From an uncultured Actinoplanes sp. (lineage in GTDB: Bacteria; Actinomycetota; Actinomycetes; Mycobacteriales; Micromonosporaceae): 7,191 nucleotides of DNA. The translations under genes and the position numbers were made by a program. Location of the stretch: the NCBI GenBank assembly GCA_934667465.1, contig CAKUMG010000276.1, forward strand, positions 1-7,191. Reading direction: 5' to 3'. Below, one piece after another: positions 6,446 through 7,191 of the stretch (the stretch's first letter is position 1; each line of letters opens with the position of its first letter). The notes beneath the pieces are model-generated. The model ran no database searches. It was not told the origin of the DNA and worked only from the letters and a program-made list of their open reading frames with translations.

Positions 6446-7191
6446 CTATCGGCACACGAGCACGGTCGGCGCGCCCATCACCCGGGTCAGCACCAGCGAC
6501 GCCGAGGCGCTCCCGCTCAGCCGCAGATCCTTGCGCAACTGCTCGGGCTCCAGCGCCGAGCCCCGCTTGCGGATCTCGAGCCGCCCGACGCCGCGCTCCC
6601 GCAGCAGGGCCCGGAGCCGTTTCAGCGAGAAGGGCAGCACATCGGTGATCTCGAGACAGCGGCCGTACGGGGTGCCGGCGCGCTCGTCCGTGTAGACGTA
6701 CGCGATCTCCGGGTCCGCGAGCCGCCCCCCGACCGCCGCGGCGAACTCGGCGACCAGGTGCGAGCGGACCACCGCCGGGTCGGGGTCGTACACGTACCGC
6801 CCGACCGGGCCCACCGGGGCGGCCTCGACGCCGGACCCGTGCAGCTCGTGGCCGCCCGGCAGAAGGCTCGCGCGCCGAGGATGTTCCGCGAGCGGCCCGC
6901 ACCAGAACGCCGCCTCGACCAGGTCACCCGTCACGCTGACCCACTCGCCCTCGGCGCCCGGCGGCAGCAGCGCGTGGTCGATGCCGGGCGCGAGCTTGAG
7001 GACCGTACGCGGCACGCGCTCCGGCAGGGCCGCGATGAAGTCCCACGACGGCGACCACGACCGGGGGTCCATGACCCGGCCCCGCCCCGCCCGGCGCCGG
7101 GCCGGGTCGGCGAACACCGCGTCGTACCGCTCGACCTCGACCGTTGTCGCGTCGGCGCACTCCACGGTCACGAGGCCGGACAGCCCGCAGG
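6446..7191 (-). CDS. Class I SAM-dependent methyltransferase with THUMP-like C-terminal domain, 5' partial
   Basis: The frame stays open through the right edge: seven more codons, ending in LSGLV, precede the GTG at 7171. The gene is therefore cut at its 5' end and the GTG at 7171 is not its start. About 247 residues are visible. Early on comes AVFADPARR (Asp codon 7106-7108), which fits motif IV of a Rossmann-fold methyltransferase; the SAM-binding glycine loop should lie beyond the window. The middle part resembles this family's linker. The last 80 residues (LEITDVLPFSLKRLRALL, then VGRLEIRKRG, LRKDLRLSGSASASLVLTR and a strand end) match the THUMP-like C-terminal domain as I remember it. 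THUMP-type domains suggest an RNA substrate, but the target of these actinobacterial proteins is not known to me. It heads the possible operon with ybaK and the binding-protein gene. Confidence 0.88.
   Translation of the reverse strand, partial: CGLSGLVTVECADATTVEVERYDAVFADPARRRAGRGRVMDPRSWSPSWDFIAALPERVPRTVLKLAPGIDHALLPPGAEGEWVSVTGDLVEAAFWCGPLAEHPRRASLLPGGHELHGSGVEAAPVGPVGRYVYDPDPAVVRSHLVAEFAAAVGGRLADPEIAYVYTDERAGTPYGRCLEITDVLPFSLKRLRALLRERGVGRLEIRKRGSALEPEQLRKDLRLSGSASASLVLTRVMGAPTVLVCR

Overview
The window is very GC-rich, with strong G/C bias at third codon positions, GTG starts and short intergenic gaps. Together with the protein families present, this points to a high-GC actinobacterium. 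Micromonosporaceae (Actinoplanes/Micromonospora-like) is my best guess, but that is inference, not proof. There are seven protein-coding genes: four on the + strand, then three on the - strand. The two sets meet tail to tail at about 4807. I see no rRNA, tRNA, CRISPR array, insertion sequence or integrase. No gap without a gene is longer than about 45 bases.

Left part (1-1304): tsaD, missing only its first few codons, encodes the t6A37 tRNA-modification protein. It is followed after 9 bases by a small gene for an 84-residue protein that looks like a ferredoxin-fold/ABM-type domain. Middle (1305-4805): a 43-base gap carrying two short perfect palindromes leads into two overlapping genes (GTGA overlap) for a heterodimeric ABC exporter. 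This pair is the most interesting part of the window. The first subunit has lost its A-loop, Walker A, Walker B aspartate, Q-loop and H-loop residues but keeps a good signature motif. The second keeps all of those but has a ruined signature (LSAAR). In the heterodimer this gives one complete ATPase site and one site degenerate on both faces.

Right part (4809-7191, all - strand; transcription order is right to left): the C-terminal two-thirds or so of a class I SAM-dependent methyltransferase with a THUMP-like C-terminal domain, then ybaK (Cys-tRNA(Pro)-type deacylase), then a XylF-like sugar-binding lipoprotein. Gaps are 31 and 37 bases, so they may form one operon. The binding protein has no sugar permease or ATPase beside it here. 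The neighbouring ABC genes are exporter type and face the opposite way.

Functionally, the two ends are translation and RNA housekeeping (TsaD, YbaK, methyltransferase). The middle is membrane transport (exporter pair, sugar-binding lipoprotein). The exporter's substrate cannot be read from the sequence.
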